This document shows, piece by piece, positions 1-8,162 of a stretch of 21,296 nt of DNA (position 1 is its first letter; every line of letters begins with the position of its first letter). Position numbers and translations under genes: made by a program. The notes beneath the pieces are model-generated. The model was not told the DNA's origin and searched no databases. It worked only from the letters and a program-made list of their open reading frames with translations. Origin of the DNA: Lachnoanaerobaculum sanguinis (GTDB taxonomy: Bacteria > Bacillota > Clostridia > Lachnospirales > Lachnospiraceae); contig NZ_BTHK01000026.1 in assembly GCF_033242365.1 (NCBI RefSeq), positions 1 through 21,296 on the forward strand, given 5' to 3'.

Positions 1-29
1 TAGTTACATTATAACATGTAACGGAGAAA

Positions 30-58
30 GATGGTTATCGTTAGCCATCTTTTTTTAT
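30..58 (+). terminator. Rho-independent terminator, plus strand
   Basis: A hairpin with arms beginning AGATGG and ending CCATCT (9 pairs including one G-U, 4-nt loop) is followed directly by TTTTTTT. The T-run lies on the plus-strand side only, so it most likely ends a plus-strand gene lying left of the window, convergent with the glycosidase-like gene at 140-1411. A second short inverted repeat (GTTACAT/ATGTAAC, 3-22) sits just before it. Confidence 0.65.
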
Positions 59-63
59 GTAAA

Positions 64-109
64 AACTTAAGGAGGAGTGACTCATTTTAAGTAACTCCTC
101 CCTCTTTTA
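64..109. terminator. Hairpin, probable terminator of the GHL10 gene
   Basis: Arms GGAGGAGT (71-78) and ACTCCTCC (94-101) form an 8-bp stem. Read on the minus strand the stem is followed by TTAAGTTTTT; read on the plus strand by CTCTTTT. It lies about 40 nt past the stop of the minus-strand gene at 140-1411 and may act in both directions between convergent genes. Confidence 0.5.
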
Positions 110-139
110 TGACTGCCATTTCCCGACAGCCCCCGGATT

Positions 140-1411
140 CTACTGATTTGTAAATGCTGTTTGTAAATTATTAAGTTCCAAAACGGCCGGTGCCTCTCTG
201 AAGTTTTGGTATGCAAAGATTCCAAATCCTGAAACTTCTCCGGTTTCTCTTGCAGCCTTTACCTGCCTTAATAAGATATCATTATATCTTAACCATTCCG
301 AAACTGCATTGCCGTCCTTTATATCCTTTCCGGTTCTGTAAAGTCCAAGACCTATATACAGCTTTACATTGCTGTTACTCTTTCTCTTTAACTCCACCCA
401 GCTGTTTAAACAATTTATATATGAATGTGGTGCCAATATACCTGTTCTTGTTTTTGCTTCAAAACCGTGGTATAGCTGCGGCATTATATAATCTATATAT
501 TCATTTGAAGCCATCCATCTATCAATATCTACAAAATATGATTTATCACTTCTCAGATTTGATAAAAGCGCTACAGGACTGATTCCGAAAACCGCCTGAG
601 GACGAGCTTCATGTACCGCCTTATATACATCTTTTACAAGCATTGACACATTTTCTCTTCTCCACTGTGTAATACCCAAACTGCTGCCTGAAGCATCATA
701 TTCCGCCTTGTCAAAACTCTTTGCCGGATCACTGTCATTTAATGAAGGATAAAAATAATCATCAAACTGTACACCGTCAACCTCATAGTTTTTACAAATT
801 TCACTGATTGAATTCACAAGATAGCTTCTAACCTCCGCACTTGAAGGGTTCAGATAATAATTGCCGTCATGTAATAATACATTCCTCTGCTTTGAAGGAT
901 CTCCCATCCACTGCTTCACTATTGAATTATCCGGTATATTTTTCATCATAGAATTGGTAACTCTATAAGGATTTACCCAAGCATGAAATGAAAGTCCCTG
1001 TTTGTGAGCACTCTCAATCATATACTCCAGAGGATCAAAATTCGGATTCGAATCTTTTGTGACCATAAACTTTGACAATGGGAAGGATTTCAACTTCTGA
1101 CCGTAGCTGTCCGAATGACTGTGCACATGGCAAAATATAGCATTCATTCCGCGATTTTTTATATCCGACATAACTTGATCTGCACGTTTCTTAAATGCCT
1201 CAACATCTGACGGCATCTCACTCCAGTCAATATATGAAAACCATACTCCTCTAAGTTCTTTTTGCTCTACAACTGCGCTTTTAACAGTACCGTTTCTCTT
1301 TACAGGTGTAACCGCCGCATAAACTTGCAAAGAGGCCAAAGTATTTATTATCAATACTATAGCTATAAGTTTGCCGATCAGTCCACTAAACCACGTTCTC
1401 TTCATCTTCAT
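140..1411 (-). CDS. Secreted GHL10 (DUF187) glycosidase-like protein
   Basis: This 423-residue protein has a signal peptide: basic MKMKR start, hydrophobic stretch at about 10-31, likely cleavage after VYA near residue 32. The rest matches the glycosidase-like GHL10/DUF187 family (B. subtilis YngK, E. coli YddW/DigH): LRGVW at 53-57, a WVNPYR segment at 145-150, and a DGVQFDDYF segment at 212-220 whose acidic pair is where the TIM-barrel catalytic residues of this family are expected. DigH is known to cut denuded peptidoglycan glycans, so a role in cell-wall glycan turnover outside the membrane is a reasonable inference, not a proof. No cell-wall binding repeats or LPXTG anchor are visible. 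The gene lies 102 nt after comEC with its own promoter at 1456-1485, so it is probably transcribed separately, although no terminator separates it from comEC. Confidence 0.88.
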   Translation of the reverse strand: MKMKRTWFSGLIGKLIAIVLIINTLASLQVYAAVTPVKRNGTVKSAVVEQKELRGVWFSYIDWSEMPSDVEAFKKRADQVMSDIKNRGMNAIFCHVHSHSDSYGQKLKSFPLSKFMVTKDSNPNFDPLEYMIESAHKQGLSFHAWVNPYRVTNSMMKNIPDNSIVKQWMGDPSKQRNVLLHDGNYYLNPSSAEVRSYLVNSISEICKNYEVDGVQFDDYFYPSLNDSDPAKSFDKAEYDASGSSLGITQWRRENVSMLVKDVYKAVHEARPQAVFGISPVALLSNLRSDKSYFVDIDRWMASNEYIDYIMPQLYHGFEAKTRTGILAPHSYINCLNSWVELKRKSNSNVKLYIGLGLYRTGKDIKDGNAVSEWLRYNDILLRQVKAARETGEVSGFGIFAYQNFREAPAVLELNNLQTAFTNQ

Positions 1412-1455
1412 CTCACTCTCTATTTTTTAAGTATAATAAAATCACTTAATATCAT

Positions 1456-1485
1456 ACTATAGCCAAGATAAAAAACCAATATCAA
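1456..1485 (-). promoter_or_regulatory. Sigma-A-type promoter of the GHL10 gene
   Basis: On the minus strand TTGATA (1485-1480) and TATAGT (1461-1456) are separated by 18 nt, each matching the consensus at five of six positions. It lies about 45 nt upstream of the ATG at 1411, between comEC and this gene, so the GHL10 gene can be expressed apart from the long upstream operon. Confidence 0.6.
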
Positions 1486-1513
1486 CTTCCTTAAAGACTG
1501 ATTACAAATACTT

Positions 1514-3763
1514 TTATCTAAGTTTCACTTCTATCGCCCCCGTTTTTGAAGTTTCAAATATAATACAACCGTTTTCTTTTAATGTCTCTATAGTTTCAGG
1601 ACTTGGATGTCCGTAATGATTATTTTTTCCACAGGATATAACGGCATAATCGGGACTTACATTTTCTATAAAAGCTTTTAGAGAAGAGTTCTTTGAACCG
1701 TGATGAGCCACCTTTAGTATATCCACTTTCCCTATATCAAAGTATTTTAATATGCTCTCCTCGCTGCTTTTACCGATGTCTCCTGTAAATAAGAGTCTTT
1801 TTCCATAAGTCTCTATAACAAATGTCTGACTTTGCTCATTCACATTTTCTTTATCCGATTTGTCAGGCCAAAGACAGTCTATCTTTAAATTTTTTCTTTC
1901 AAAACAATCACCCATACTCAAATATCTTATATTGCACCCGGCCTCAACTGCAGCTTTCTTTAATTCATCATATGACTTATCTTTCATTGCCTGATACGGA
2001 AGAAACATATTCTCTATTTTTATATCCGTTTCAAGAAGATACAGTATTCCGCTTATATGATCGATATCCGAATGTGTGATAAAGCTCATCTCAATATCAT
2101 CCACTCCCTTATATAAAAGAAAAGGCTCCATACTGTATTCACCCAAAGAAGGCTTTGATGTGCTGCCGCCATCTATCAATATATCCAAATCATCAATATG
2201 CATATAAATGCCGTCACCCTGTCCCACATCAAGATACACAACACTTTCAGTTTTAAAAAAAGGATATAAAATAAGAACTGCAACTAAAGAAAGTAAAAGA
2301 TATTTTTTTCTACACCTCAATATAGATATCGCAATTATACCAAGCAGTAAAATATAATAAATAAGTATCTGCCAAAACTTTGGCCTGCCAAATGCAATAT
2401 AGTGATAAGGTAAATACTTGGTGGCAATACAAAGAAAATCATAAAATCTCAGAATTAAAACAGTAAATACACTTATATATTTATATAAAGTCAGTCTCAG
2501 TATATTTAAAACCAAAGAAAGCATAGAAGAATAAAGCACAAAGCTCATAAGCGGTATAACTAAAATATTGATTAAGAAAGCATATAATGGGAATGTATAA
2601 AAATAATATAATGTAACCGGTAAGGTCAAAAGCTGAACTCCGATACTTACGACAAGAATTTTAAATACTCTATAACTACAGGAGGATTTGTCCTTCTTTT
2701 CCACAGGCCTAAATCTTTTTATAATAAATGCAATCGGTCCTCCAAGACTTAAAACTGCCGCAAAAGAAAGCTGAAAGCTTAATCCGAAGGGCTCAAACGG
2801 TGAAATAAGGCATATGCCTACCGCACTGATACTGAGTGCGGATATAATACAATAACTTCTCCCCAACACCTCAGCAATAAAATACAATATAAGCATTGTA
2901 CTTGCTCTTACAATACTTACACTATCACCTACCAATAATCCGTAAAACACCAAAAATACACTCGCAAGACTTGCTGAAAGCAAAAAACTTCTTTGAAGTA
3001 TTTTTCTGAGAAGCTTGTAGAGCCCTATACCGAGCAATGAAACATGAAGACCGGAAATAGCAAGTATATGAGCTATTCCACTTCTTTGATACAGTTTATA
3101 AGTACCTTTATCAAGTTCTCCCCTCATACCAAGTATGGTTGCTTTTATAAATCCGGCTCTGTTGGACTCAAAAGTCTCATCTATTTTTGTACTAAGGTAT
3201 TGTCTTAATAAAAAGAAAAACTCACCTACCTTATCATAGCTTTTATCAACCACCATATAGTCGCTTACCGACATTTTTACATATATACCCTTGGTTTTAT
3301 AATAGCTTTTTGCATCAAATTCACTGGGGTTGGTCCCTTTACTTATCTCTTCCAACTTCCCTTCAAACTTCACCTTATTTCCAATGTGAATGTCATTTAA
3401 AAAGATTTCATCTTTCAGATAGTAGATTACTCCTTCACAGATAATCATTGCATTATCATCTTTGAAAATAATATTTTTAACTCTTCCACATAATGAAGTG
3501 CTTTTTTCATTATTATCCACATCAGCTATAAAATTATTCATATATCGGATTTCATATTTGATTCTTAAAATAAAGATACTGCATATCAGAAAAAATATCA
3601 GAAAGTAAATTAATTTGAATTTTATAATTTTTTTGTAATTTAGTACAAATAAGACCGCGGCCGCGACGGGAATTCCCGTCGCAAGCCTGTATATACTGAA
3701 ATAATACCCTAAAAGCTCTCCAAGCAAACAGGCCGTTACTATAAGTACACATGGTCTTTTCAT
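1514..3763 (-). CDS. comEC: ComEC/Rec2 DNA-uptake channel protein
   Basis: A 749-residue polytopic membrane protein with the full ComEC layout. It has N-terminal membrane segments with a DUF4131-type extracytoplasmic region (about 1-190), the competence domain with the family signature AHILAISGLHVSLLG (231-245) and many transmembrane helices (to about 500), and a C-terminal metallo-beta-lactamase-like domain. In that domain DVGQGD (512-517), THSDIDH (563-569), GD (661-662) and AHHGS (696-700) are all intact, as expected for a functional nuclease-like domain. ComEC moves single-stranded DNA across the membrane during transformation. In many Firmicutes it follows comEA; here it is the last gene of a long run that begins with divIC, 3 nt after the GerMN lipoprotein gene, with AGAGG before the ATG. 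No other competence gene is in the window. The gene looks complete. Confidence 0.95.
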   Translation of the reverse strand: MKRPCVLIVTACLLGELLGYYFSIYRLATGIPVAAAVLFVLNYKKIIKFKLIYFLIFFLICSIFILRIKYEIRYMNNFIADVDNNEKSTSLCGRVKNIIFKDDNAMIICEGVIYYLKDEIFLNDIHIGNKVKFEGKLEEISKGTNPSEFDAKSYYKTKGIYVKMSVSDYMVVDKSYDKVGEFFFLLRQYLSTKIDETFESNRAGFIKATILGMRGELDKGTYKLYQRSGIAHILAISGLHVSLLGIGLYKLLRKILQRSFLLSASLASVFLVFYGLLVGDSVSIVRASTMLILYFIAEVLGRSYCIISALSISAVGICLISPFEPFGLSFQLSFAAVLSLGGPIAFIIKRFRPVEKKDKSSCSYRVFKILVVSIGVQLLTLPVTLYYFYTFPLYAFLINILVIPLMSFVLYSSMLSLVLNILRLTLYKYISVFTVLILRFYDFLCIATKYLPYHYIAFGRPKFWQILIYYILLLGIIAISILRCRKKYLLLSLVAVLILYPFFKTESVVYLDVGQGDGIYMHIDDLDILIDGGSTSKPSLGEYSMEPFLLYKGVDDIEMSFITHSDIDHISGILYLLETDIKIENMFLPYQAMKDKSYDELKKAAVEAGCNIRYLSMGDCFERKNLKIDCLWPDKSDKENVNEQSQTFVIETYGKRLLFTGDIGKSSEESILKYFDIGKVDILKVAHHGSKNSSLKAFIENVSPDYAVISCGKNNHYGHPSPETIETLKENGCIIFETSKTGAIEVKLR

Positions 3764-3766
3764 TTT

Positions 3767-4690
3767 TTAATCCTCTTTTAGATAATCAAGATTTCTCTCT
3801 ACAGAAGTTCCCAAAGAGATTGTATTATATTTTTTATCGGATTTTCCGTTCACAAGTATCTGCACTCTGCTTATATTAGGCAATTCGGAAAGTGAATCCA
3901 CTATCGAGTATATTGTAATACTGTCAAGAACATCCGGTATTGCATTGAGGAAGGCCTCATCAAAATTTACATAACAGATGCCCTCATTCATTGTGACACT
4001 TACCACCTTTGTATCACTTGGTATAGTAGCCTTCAAACCGGCCGTTTCAGGTCCTTTTATAAGCTCATCAACTATAATTCTCTCTTTTGACGTATTGATA
4101 TCATAAAACACATCTCTTGCCTCTGTCACCAGCTCTGTCCCCGATTCATCTGCAAAGTAAAGCAAAAGTGTGGCTTTTTCAAAGCTGTTTATATTTGAAA
4201 CATTATTTATAAAGTTGTTGGCACTTATAAGCCCCACATTTTCTCCCAAGGCATTTACAAGAGGCTGATCTCCTGAACGAATACTTATATATTCTATCCC
4301 CTCTATCTGTGTAAATGTCTTTGCCAAGGCCGCTCTTGCAAGTACTTCTCTGGTCACATCCATTCCCTGATAGTTTGTATCAAAGTTTAAATATAAAATA
4401 TTTCCGTCTATATCAAATCCTTGATATGTAACCTTGTCAGGTAGGGCTACAACCGCTTCCAAATCATCCGGCACCTTTAAAAAATGTGTCATAAGTTCTT
4501 TTATCAGTCCGTTTGTATCGCTCTTACCTGAAGCTGCGGTGTATCGGCTTTCCACAAGAGTATTAATATTTGTATTTAAATAATAAATATTGTATTCATT
4601 TTCCGCTAAAGATTGTGTCTCCTTTTTCTTACAGGATATAAGAGTTATAGAAAGTAGAACAATTACAATGATCAAAAATTTGTTTCTCAC
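3767..4690 (-). CDS. Lipoprotein with two GerMN domains
   Basis: A 307-residue protein with a lipoprotein signal: MRNK, hydrophobic 5-18, lipobox LISC with the lipidated Cys at 20. Two tandem copies of a GerMN-type fold follow (about 30-155 and 165-295). Each has a pattern of a helix ending in GLIKEL or IIVDELIKG, then P-D/S-x-T/V and a hydrophobic strand ending in YLNF or YVNF followed by D. GerMN domains occur in the spore protein GerM and in actinobacterial LpqB, the lipoprotein partner of the sensor kinase MtrB. Here the gene overlaps the end of a sensor kinase by 4 nt (GTGA), which suggests a kinase-associated envelope lipoprotein rather than a spore protein. The start is GTG, fixed by AAGGAGG eight nt upstream. 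Function unproven. Confidence 0.85.
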   Translation of the reverse strand: MRNKFLIIVIVLLSITLISCKKKETQSLAENEYNIYYLNTNINTLVESRYTAASGKSDTNGLIKELMTHFLKVPDDLEAVVALPDKVTYQGFDIDGNILYLNFDTNYQGMDVTREVLARAALAKTFTQIEGIEYISIRSGDQPLVNALGENVGLISANNFINNVSNINSFEKATLLLYFADESGTELVTEARDVFYDINTSKERIIVDELIKGPETAGLKATIPSDTKVVSVTMNEGICYVNFDEAFLNAIPDVLDSITIYSIVDSLSELPNISRVQILVNGKSDKKYNTISLGTSVERNLDYLKED

Positions 4691-6147
4691 TTCTTATCCC
4701 TCCTTTTTACATGATTTAGAGGAATTCTGACTGTAAACGTAGTTCCCTCACCCTCTTTACTTGAAACTTTTATAATGCCGTCATGTAAATGAACTACATT
4801 CCTTGTGATAGCAAGTCCCAAGCCGGTACCTCCTGTCTGCCTGGATCTTGCCTTATCTATGCGGTAAAATCTTTCAAAGATAAGATCTTGGTACTCAGGT
4901 GCTATTCCGTCTCCGGAGTCTTTTACCTTTATATAGAAAAACTTATGATCCGCGTCAATACTTACCTTTACAAAACCGCCATCCTTGTTATACTTGATTG
5001 CATTTTCTATGAGGTTATTTATGGCCAGTGACAACTTGGTTTCATCCACATCGGCACTTACCTCTCTGATAGTCTCAAAAGTCATTTCTATATCACGCTT
5101 TTGTGCTATAGGTCTCAGTCTTTTCAAGATTTGTTTTATAAGTTGATTTATATCAATCTGCTCGGTTACCAAAGTGGTAGCTGACTTATCAAGCTTCACC
5201 AAAGAGAGAAGGTCATCTATTATCTTTGCCTCTCTGTCTATCTCATCCGAAATATCCTGCATAAACTCCGCATACATCTCATTAGGTACATTTTCCATGC
5301 TCATTAAAGAATCCGCCAATACTCTTATAGATGTAATAGGTGTCTTTAACTCATGTGACACATTAGCCACAAACTCATCTCTGGATTTATCCGCATCCTG
5401 TAACTTTGCGAGTGTGGTATTGATATTTTCAGAAATAGATTTGGTCAACTGATATTCATTATGCTCTATCTTTTGATCAAGCTTTCCATAGCCTATACTT
5501 GATATATCATCTCTTAAATTTATAAGCGGCTTTAACAGTCTTCCGCCTATTATAACAGAGAGTACAAATACTATTGCTGAAAGTGTTATATATAAAAACC
5601 TCTCGGTATTTCCAACACCTTCAGCTACCGAAACCAGATTCTCTGTAGACGCAATAAACATTAAGACTCCGTCTATATTCTGGTTATCAATATTCTCATA
5701 TATCGGCATTGTTTGCAGTATATATGACTTGGTCTTATTGTATATATTTGTATTTGTGCCGTTGAATGTACCTATTATTTCCGGAGAGATGTTTATCTTA
5801 CCTGTTGCCAGATTAAAAGTATCTTCAATAGTTGTATAGGATTTATCTATTATAACTATTCTACCGTTATATATATCCGCTACTGTATCTATCTCGGATC
5901 TTATAACCTCCCTGTTATCGGAATTTTTCAAAAAATTTCCTCTTGTGAGTTTGTTGCTGAGCATAAGACATTTTGTCTGCAACTCTATTTTCCTTGCATC
6001 CACTCTTGAGGTAAAATTTGTACGGCTTACAATTCCTCCATATATAAATATAGGTAAGACACCGAAAAGTAAAAATACTACAGACAAAAGCACCCTCAAA
6101 TTTATAGGAGGCAGTTTAAATTTCGTTTTTTTCTTTTCAACATCCAT
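4687..6147 (-). CDS. HAMP-type sensor histidine kinase
   Basis: A 486-residue two-component kinase from the ATG at 6147. Order: short basic N-terminus, TM1 (about 18-38), an extracytoplasmic sensor of about 145 residues, TM2 (about 184-203), HAMP-like linker (204-255), HisKA dimerisation domain with SHELKTP and phospho-acceptor His265, then HATPase_c with N-box NNLIENAIKYN (377-387), DSGDGI (410-415), FERFYR (424-429) and GGTGLGL (439-445). All catalytic motifs are intact. No response regulator gene is present in the window, so it is an orphan locally. It is followed with 4-nt overlap by a double-GerMN lipoprotein, recalling MtrB-LpqB. A longer reading frame begins at a TTG at 6189 inside the DegV gene. 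I prefer 6147 because it is an ATG, begins 4 nt after the DegV stop, and gives a normal kinase N-terminus; its RBS is weak, so coupling to DegV translation is likely. Confidence 0.93.
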   Translation of the reverse strand: MDVEKKKTKFKLPPINLRVLLSVVFLLFGVLPIFIYGGIVSRTNFTSRVDARKIELQTKCLMLSNKLTRGNFLKNSDNREVIRSEIDTVADIYNGRIVIIDKSYTTIEDTFNLATGKINISPEIIGTFNGTNTNIYNKTKSYILQTMPIYENIDNQNIDGVLMFIASTENLVSVAEGVGNTERFLYITLSAIVFVLSVIIGGRLLKPLINLRDDISSIGYGKLDQKIEHNEYQLTKSISENINTTLAKLQDADKSRDEFVANVSHELKTPITSIRVLADSLMSMENVPNEMYAEFMQDISDEIDREAKIIDDLLSLVKLDKSATTLVTEQIDINQLIKQILKRLRPIAQKRDIEMTFETIREVSADVDETKLSLAINNLIENAIKYNKDGGFVKVSIDADHKFFYIKVKDSGDGIAPEYQDLIFERFYRIDKARSRQTGGTGLGLAITRNVVHLHDGIIKVSSKEGEGTTFTVRIPLNHVKRRDKK

Positions 6148-6151
6148 AATC

Positions 6152-7018
6152 TTAATTGTCACTTGACTTTCTTGCTGCAGCAACAGCAACCGTTCCCGGG
6201 CCTATATGTGTTGCCACGGAAAGTGAAAGATTAACTATATCCACCTTTCCAAAAACAGGCTCAAGCTCTGCTGCAAATTCATTTGCAAAATCGAGCGCAT
6301 CATACTGTGCTATCATTACTCTGGAATTTTTAGCATCCGGATCATCAAGTCTCTCTGCAAGATCCTTTTTTAACGCTTCAAGCATTATCTGCTTTGCCTG
6401 TTTAAATGTTCTGGCTTTTCCATAAGCATCAATCTTTGATTCATGAATTTGAAGTACAGGTTTTATCTTCAGCAATGAAGCAAGAGCGGCTGCCATAGGT
6501 GTAATCCTTCCGCCCTTTTTAAGATATTTCAAATCACTTACCATCAAATATATTCCCGACTTGCCTGCATCGGCTTCAAGTTTTTCCTTTATCTTTTCAG
6601 GTGACATGCCCTCTTTAAGCATCTCTATTGCATCCAAACCGGCACTTATCTGTGTGATTGATATTCTCTTATTATCCACTACAAATACCTTACCGAAAAA
6701 CTCATCCTCATTTGAAAGCATTGTTGCCGTATCACATGAACCTGAAAGCCCTGATGTCATAGGTATATGTATTATTGAATCATACTCTTTTAAAAGTTCA
6801 GTCCACAGATCCATCACATCTTCAGGTGAAGGCTGTGATGTCACTATATCGGCACCGTTCTTTTGTAATCTTAAGAACTCATCATATGTAATATCCTTAC
6901 CGTCTAAATATTCTTTTCCGTCTATCATAAACGGCATAGGCAAAATATACATGCCAAGCTCTCTTGCCTCTTCCTTTGTCAAACCACTGTTACTATCCAA
7001 TACAACCGCTGTACTCAT
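6152..7018 (-). CDS. DegV family fatty-acid-binding protein
   Basis: A 288-residue protein of the DegV (EDD-fold) family, whose members bind fatty acids and can serve as FakB subunits that present exogenous fatty acids to the kinase FakA. Family features visible: N-terminal VVLDSNSGLTKEEA (about 5-18), TSQPSPEDV (about 60-68), and IPMTSGLSGSCDTA (about 80-95), the serine-rich segment that binds the carboxylate in the family. Length is typical. No fakA-like gene is nearby, so a FakB role is inference. Its ATG overlaps the TAA of the 55-residue membrane ORF by one nt (TAATG) with an AGGATAGAGG-type RBS, pointing to translational coupling. The histidine kinase starts 4 nt after its stop. Confidence 0.92.
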   Translation of the reverse strand: MSTAVVLDSNSGLTKEEARELGMYILPMPFMIDGKEYLDGKDITYDEFLRLQKNGADIVTSQPSPEDVMDLWTELLKEYDSIIHIPMTSGLSGSCDTATMLSNEDEFFGKVFVVDNKRISITQISAGLDAIEMLKEGMSPEKIKEKLEADAGKSGIYLMVSDLKYLKKGGRITPMAAALASLLKIKPVLQIHESKIDAYGKARTFKQAKQIMLEALKKDLAERLDDPDAKNSRVMIAQYDALDFANEFAAELEPVFGKVDIVNLSLSVATHIGPGTVAVAAARKSSDN

Positions 7019-7185
7019 TAGCCTCTATCCTTACCCTTTGCTATTTCATCAATTACATTATTTTTAATCATATCATCTATGATATCATTTCCGCTTTTTT
7101 CTTCATCCTCTTCCATCTTTGCATGTAGTACATAGACTGCACATACAAAGACAAGTATCAAAATAAGCACCGCTATTCTGATCAT
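7018..7185 (-). CDS. 55-residue single-pass membrane microprotein
   Basis: This short ORF fills the space between the M19 dipeptidase and degV genes. It begins with an ATG overlapping the dipeptidase stop (ATGA, 4 nt), has AAGGAAGTGG as RBS, and stops with TAA overlapping the degV ATG by 1 nt. The protein starts MIRIAVLILILVFVCAVYVL, one hydrophobic helix at about 2-20, then HAKMEEDEEK, and a charged tail of about 30 residues rich in D, E, K, N and I. One Arg precedes the helix; the tail is mostly acidic. I recognise no family. The tight coupling on both sides argues that it is a real gene rather than a chance ORF. It could be a small membrane partner of its neighbours, but nothing in the sequence proves which. 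Confidence 0.7.
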   Translation of the reverse strand: MIRIAVLILILVFVCAVYVLHAKMEEDEEKSGNDIIDDMIKNNVIDEIAKGKDRG

Positions 7186-8162
7186 TTAACCACTTCCTTT
7201 ATAATCCTGAGTGCATTTTTATATGTTATATTTTCAATAAGACTTGCGCTAAAGCCTTCCCTCTCCATTGCATCTGTCAAGAGTCCCATTCCCCCTGCAT
7301 CCTTCCACTCTAAAATATCACTGAATCCGTCATAGTCCGAGCCCAGAGCCACAAACTCGCTTCCTCCAACATTTACCATATATTTGAGCATATCTATAGT
7401 ATCGTCTATATAGGCTTTTCTTTCTCTGTTTGAAAAATCCTTCGATAAGAACTCAGGATAAAAGTTAAGCCCCGAAATGCATCCTTTATTTGCCATCTTC
7501 TTTATCATATCATCAGTCAAATTTCTCGAATGATTGCATACCGCTCTGGCATTGGAGTGACTCGCAACAAAAGGTCTCTTTGCAATATCAATTATATCAT
7601 AAATTCCCGCATCCGAAAGATGTGAAACATCAACTATTATTCCCAACTCTTCCATTTTTTCCACAACCTCAAATCCGAAAGGTTTAAGACCGTTGTCTTT
7701 ATCAGGGGTATAGCCGACACATTCACCGTTTTCTATAATTCGTTTATTACCGAAGCCTATACAGTTTTCAAAATTCCAGGTAAGAGTTATCATCCTTACA
7801 CCTCTGTTGTAAAAGTGTATAAGATTTTCTATACTGCCCTCTATCGCCTCACCCTCTTCTATTGTGAGGAATGCCGAAATCTTATTGTTTTCCCTGTTTT
7901 TTTGGATATCGCTATAGCTTTTTGCAAACGCAATATCAGACGAATTTTTCTCTATTTCTTCTTCATACAAATCAATCAGTTCATTTACATATTTATATGG
8001 TGAGTCCACCTCTTTTAAATATGTAAACATAGCAAAGCATTGTAAAAGTACATCTGATTTTTTCAGCTTGCTTATATCAATCATTAAATCATTCTCTTTT
8101 AGACTTATACCCTTATTTTTATATATTTCACTGATTGTATCACAATGTAAATCAACTATCAT
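7182..8162 (-). CDS. M19 (renal dipeptidase-type) zinc dipeptidase
   Basis: A 326-residue amidohydrolase-fold metallopeptidase of family M19. The binuclear zinc ligands expected from the family are all visible: H6 and D8 in DLHCDT, the bridging Glu at about 102 in TIEEGEA, H181 in VDVSHLSD, H202 in SHSNAR, and D275 in GSDYDG. No signal peptide is seen, so it acts in the cytoplasm on dipeptides, possibly including D-amino-acid-containing ones as in bacterial relatives (substrate not readable from sequence). Its ATG overlaps the MATE exporter stop by 4 nt, with AAAGGGGAA as RBS, and its own stop overlaps the following small membrane ORF. Confidence 0.95.
   Translation of the reverse strand: MIVDLHCDTISEIYKNKGISLKENDLMIDISKLKKSDVLLQCFAMFTYLKEVDSPYKYVNELIDLYEEEIEKNSSDIAFAKSYSDIQKNRENNKISAFLTIEEGEAIEGSIENLIHFYNRGVRMITLTWNFENCIGFGNKRIIENGECVGYTPDKDNGLKPFGFEVVEKMEELGIIVDVSHLSDAGIYDIIDIAKRPFVASHSNARAVCNHSRNLTDDMIKKMANKGCISGLNFYPEFLSKDFSNRERKAYIDDTIDMLKYMVNVGGSEFVALGSDYDGFSDILEWKDAGGMGLLTDAMEREGFSASLIENITYKNALRIIKEVVK

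Noticed and set aside
6148..6189. Longer N-terminus of the histidine kinase from a TTG inside degV
   Set aside because: The TTG has no good RBS and adds a short low-complexity LLLQQ stretch encoded by overlapping degV codons; the ATG at 6147 gives a normal kinase start.
6561..7067. 168-codon plus-strand open frame
   Set aside because: Antisense shadow of degV and the small ORF; composition is serine-rich as expected for a reverse reading of a coding strand.
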